A stretch of DNA of 25,122 nucleotides from a virus: positions 1 through 25,122 of IMG/VR virus record IMGVR_UViG_3300027969_002482; one strand, written 5' to 3'. The first letter of the stretch is position 1. Each line of letters begins with the position of its first letter. The notes under the pieces are model-generated. The model ran no database searches. It saw nothing but the letters and a program-made list of their open reading frames with translations, and was not told where the DNA came from. This document shows, piece after piece, positions 22,850-25,122 of the stretch. Made by a program: the position numbers and the translations under genes.

Positions 22850-25122
22850 TTATATTCCACCATCGGTTATTGTCCAACCATATGTTCCTTGAAGAATTGC
22901 CTTACCGGCTGAACCGGCCGCAGTATATTTAATTGTGTTAAAAGTAATGTTTCTTCCGGTCTGAACAGATGGTAACGAACTCCAACCATTGTAAATCGCG
23001 TCTAAGTTTGTTGTTGAATAATCACTAAAAGTTTTCAAAGCCATAAAATTTGTAAAATTAGTAACCCCACTGACATTCCAACCACCAATATTTTGGTTAA
23101 AATTTGTCGCTCCGTGAAACATAGACTCCATCACGTTAACCTTTGAAACATTCCAATTTCCAATTGGTTGGTTAAATTGAGTTGCGGCTCTAAACATCCA
23201 ATACATACTAACATTACTTGAAGTATTGATTGTCCACCCACTAATTGATGGTGAGCCACCATTATTAAATGATGAAATTAAAAACATTCCACCAAATTCA
23301 GTAACTTTACTAACATTCCAATTTCCAATATTTTGGTTAAACGCCGCATTTCCGTTAAACATACCAAACATACTGGTAACTAATGATGGTGTCCAAGCAC
23401 TGATTGATGGTGAACCACCGTTATTAAATGTATGTGAGGAGGCAAACCCTTGAAACATAAGACTCATACCGGTAACCTTAGACACATTCCACGCACCAAT
23501 ATCTTGATTAAATAGGTAAGCATCTCTAAACATACTGCCCATATTAGTCACATTACCCACATTCCAAGAATTTAAAGGTTGATTAAAATTTGATGCTGTA
23601 TTAAATATAGACGACATATTAGTCACATTACCCACATTCCAAGAACCAATATTTTGGTTAAATGATGTAGCTTGACTAAACATACCACTCATATTAGTAA
23701 CACTACCCACATCCCAAGAATTTAGAGGTTGGTTAAACACTGATGCTTGATTAAACATATTTATCATATTTGTAACACTACTAACGTCCCAATTATTTAA
23801 TGGTTGGTTAAATAATATATCGTTATAGAACATTGAAGTCATATTAGTAACGTTTGATACATTCCAAGAATTAATTGGTTGATTAAAAGGTGTTGATAAA
23901 AACATACCTGACATATCTGTAACATTAGACGTTGACCAACCACTAATAGATGGATAACCACCGTTATTAAATGAACTACTATTAAACATTTGATTCATAG
24001 TAGTCACATTTGAAACATCCCAAGAACCAATTGGTTGATTGAATTGTGTTGACGCAAACATATCACCCATATCTGTAACGTTATAAGTGGTCCAACCACT
24101 AATCATTGGCGAACCTCCGTTATTAAATGATGTACAACCATTAAAAGTCCCTTTCATATTAGTAACATTACCAACATTCCAAGAACTTAAATTTTGGTTA
24201 AAAACGGTATTTTGTAAGAACATATAACTTATAGATTGAACATTTGATACATCCCAAACACCGATTGGTTGATTAAATAAATAAGTGTTATCAAACATTG
24301 CTCCCATATCTGTAACATTACTAACATCCCAACCTGATATGTCGTCATTAAAATTATAACACTCAACAAACATACCTTGCATATTTGTTACGTTTGATGT
24401 GTTCCAGGAATTTATAAAAGGAACTGTTGTTAAATTATTACAATACCCAAACGTATAAGATAAATTATTTGTTCCTGTTAAATTTAAAACATCTGTAACA
24501 TTTGATAATATCAAATTACTACAAGATTCAAAATTACCACCACTATTACCTAATCTTAAACAACCCCATTGTAAAACCTCATATATTTTGAACGAACTAA
24601 AAGAGTTAACCCCAAATGACCAACCAATTAATACTCCAGTTATAGTTATGGTGTATGTTCCAGGAGTTGTGTATATATGTTCTATATTATCGTAAGTGTT
24701 TGTAGATGTTGTTCCATCACCCCAATCAATTATTCCACTATACCATCCTCCTGATTCATAAGGTAAGACAATTAATTCTGATGGTACTGTTATAACCCAA
24801 ACAGATATAAATGATGGTGGTACCGGTGGAGTACAAGTATTGTATTTAATACATAATTTACAATCAAGATATGTTGTACCGTGATTCCAATAATCTGTTA
24901 CATATGTTTTTATTGGTGATTTTGAAACTATTTCATAACATTCTCCAAAAGTATTTAATATTGATGTTCCAGGTAAAAAATTTATAGGTAACATCATATA
25001 TTTAACTTTCTTATCACAACAAGATACAATTTGGAATAAAATATATTGAAATGATGGTGTTGGTGTATGAGTCGGTGTTTGAGTCGGTGTCTTAGTCATC
25101 GTAACCGTTGGTGTTGGTGTTA
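22850..25122 (-). CDS. BspA-like DUF285-repeat adhesin with Cys module and PKD-like domain, N-terminus beyond the window
   Basis: At least 757 residues; the frame stays open to the right edge, so the true start lies outside. The ATG at 25099 is an internal Met in a Thr-Pro linker (TPTVTMTKTPTQTPT). Numbered from that Met: linker to 15, a Cys module (24-89) of the same type as in the 942-residue protein, a PKD-like domain (97-158, DWGDGTT...HIYTTPGTYTITI), then 17-18 DUF285/BspA-type repeats (228-690) on the pattern W-[ND]-V-[SG]-NVTNM-x2-MF-x5-FNQPI. The C-terminal 50 residues (LDAIYNGWSSL ... GTYGWTITDGG) form a capping end typical of such proteins. The family is known from surface proteins that bind host molecules, so a fibre or receptor-binding role is likely. 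It heads the leftward glycosyltransferase operon. Confidence 0.82.
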   Translation of the reverse strand, partial: TPTPTVTMTKTPTQTPTHTPTPSFQYILFQIVSCCDKKVKYMMLPINFLPGTSILNTFGECYEIVSKSPIKTYVTDYWNHGTTYLDCKLCIKYNTCTPPVPPSFISVWVITVPSELIVLPYESGGWYSGIIDWGDGTTSTNTYDNIEHIYTTPGTYTITITGVLIGWSFGVNSFSSFKIYEVLQWGCLRLGNSGGNFESCSNLILSNVTDVLNLTGTNNLSYTFGYCNNLTTVPFINSWNTSNVTNMQGMFVECYNFNDDISGWDVSNVTDMGAMFDNTYLFNQPIGVWDVSNVQSISYMFLQNTVFNQNLSSWNVGNVTNMKGTFNGCTSFNNGGSPMISGWTTYNVTDMGDMFASTQFNQPIGSWDVSNVTTMNQMFNSSSFNNGGYPSISGWSTSNVTDMSGMFLSTPFNQPINSWNVSNVTNMTSMFYNDILFNQPLNNWDVSSVTNMINMFNQASVFNQPLNSWDVGSVTNMSGMFSQATSFNQNIGSWNVGNVTNMSSIFNTASNFNQPLNSWNVGNVTNMGSMFRDAYLFNQDIGAWNVSKVTGMSLMFQGFASSHTFNNGGSPSISAWTPSLVTSMFGMFNGNAAFNQNIGNWNVSKVTEFGGMFLISSFNNGGSPSISGWTINTSSNVSMYWMFRAATQFNQPIGNWNVSKVNVMESMFHGATNFNQNIGGWNVSGVTNFTNFMALKTFSDYSTTNLDAIYNGWSSLPSVQTGRNITFNTIKYTAAGSAGKAILQGTYGWTITDGGI
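23030..24418 (-). repeat. Array of 17-18 DUF285/BspA-type repeats
   Basis: Repeats are about 25 residues (75 bases), with several lengthened by an NNGG[SY]P[SM]I insertion before the next Trp. The units are similar enough at DNA level (for example a recurring TTGGTTAAA / TTGATTAAA on the + strand) that slippage or recombination could change copy number. Confidence 0.85.
25052..25122 (-). repeat. Thr-Pro linker at the right edge
   Basis: Encodes repeated Thr-Pro pairs with Val, Lys, Gln and His interruptions, running past the window end. The + strand reads as GGTGTT-type repeats, as in the linkers of the 942-residue protein. Confidence 0.8.

Noticed and set aside
23030-24418. Regular repeats that might look like a CRISPR array
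   Set aside because: The repeat unit is coding, about 75 bases with gradual divergence, and encodes DUF285-type repeats; there are no unique spacers between identical repeats.
22850-25099. ATG at 25099 as the true start of the BspA-like gene
   Set aside because: The same frame continues upstream as TPTPTVT to the window edge, and the Met lies inside a Thr-Pro linker like TPTM in the 942-residue protein. The gene is cut by the window.

Overview
The window looks like part of the genome of a large, AT-rich, contractile-tailed (myovirus, distantly T4-like) bacteriophage. The evidence is a tail sheath protein, neck/connector-type proteins, a T4/archaeal-type family B DNA polymerase, an SNF2-type helicase, and long Ser/Thr/Asn-rich fibre or baseplate proteins. 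Gene starts almost all lack Shine-Dalgarno sequences and sit behind A-rich leaders. Two genes carry domains common in Bacteroidota surface proteins (DUF285/BspA repeats, a DUF5018-like Ig domain). Together these suggest a Bacteroidota (flavobacterium-like) host, but this is inference. No tRNA, rRNA, CRISPR array or insertion sequence was seen. No gene-free stretch exceeds about 150 bases.

Left part (1-5636, mostly - strand): the tail sheath gene runs off the left edge. A tiny + strand ribbon-helix-helix gene lies beside it. Then, read leftward, comes a tightly packed operon: a possible neck/head-closure protein (5636-5124), two small proteins sharing an N-terminal tag (5124-4702 and 4718-4275), and a possible tail-terminator-like protein (4270-3236).

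Middle (5685-9879, + strand): an SNF2-family helicase starting at TTG, a hairpin at its stop codon, a protein with a PD-(D/E)XK-like nuclease signature, a gp13-like neck protein and a small beta-rich protein, ending in a strong bidirectional terminator. Convergent to these is the family B DNA polymerase (12730-9905).

Right part (25122-12819, all - strand, read leftward): a BspA-like adhesin cut by the window edge, a 75-residue protein, three glycosyltransferase genes (GT60-like; GT25 + HtrL-like; HtrL-like + GT-A), a 942-residue protein with a BppU-like N-terminus and long Thr-Pro linkers, and a 741-residue Cys-rich structural protein. A terminator with a UUCG tetraloop follows. The three glycosyltransferases are thus sandwiched between two mucin-like, Thr-Pro-rich proteins that share an unfamiliar ~65-residue Cys-rich module. 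I infer, without proof, that this is a virion-protein glycosylation cassette acting on the Thr-Pro linkers.

An octamer TATTTATA, read in the direction of transcription, recurs 13-35 bases upstream of at least seven gene starts on both strands and is the best candidate for a phage promoter element.
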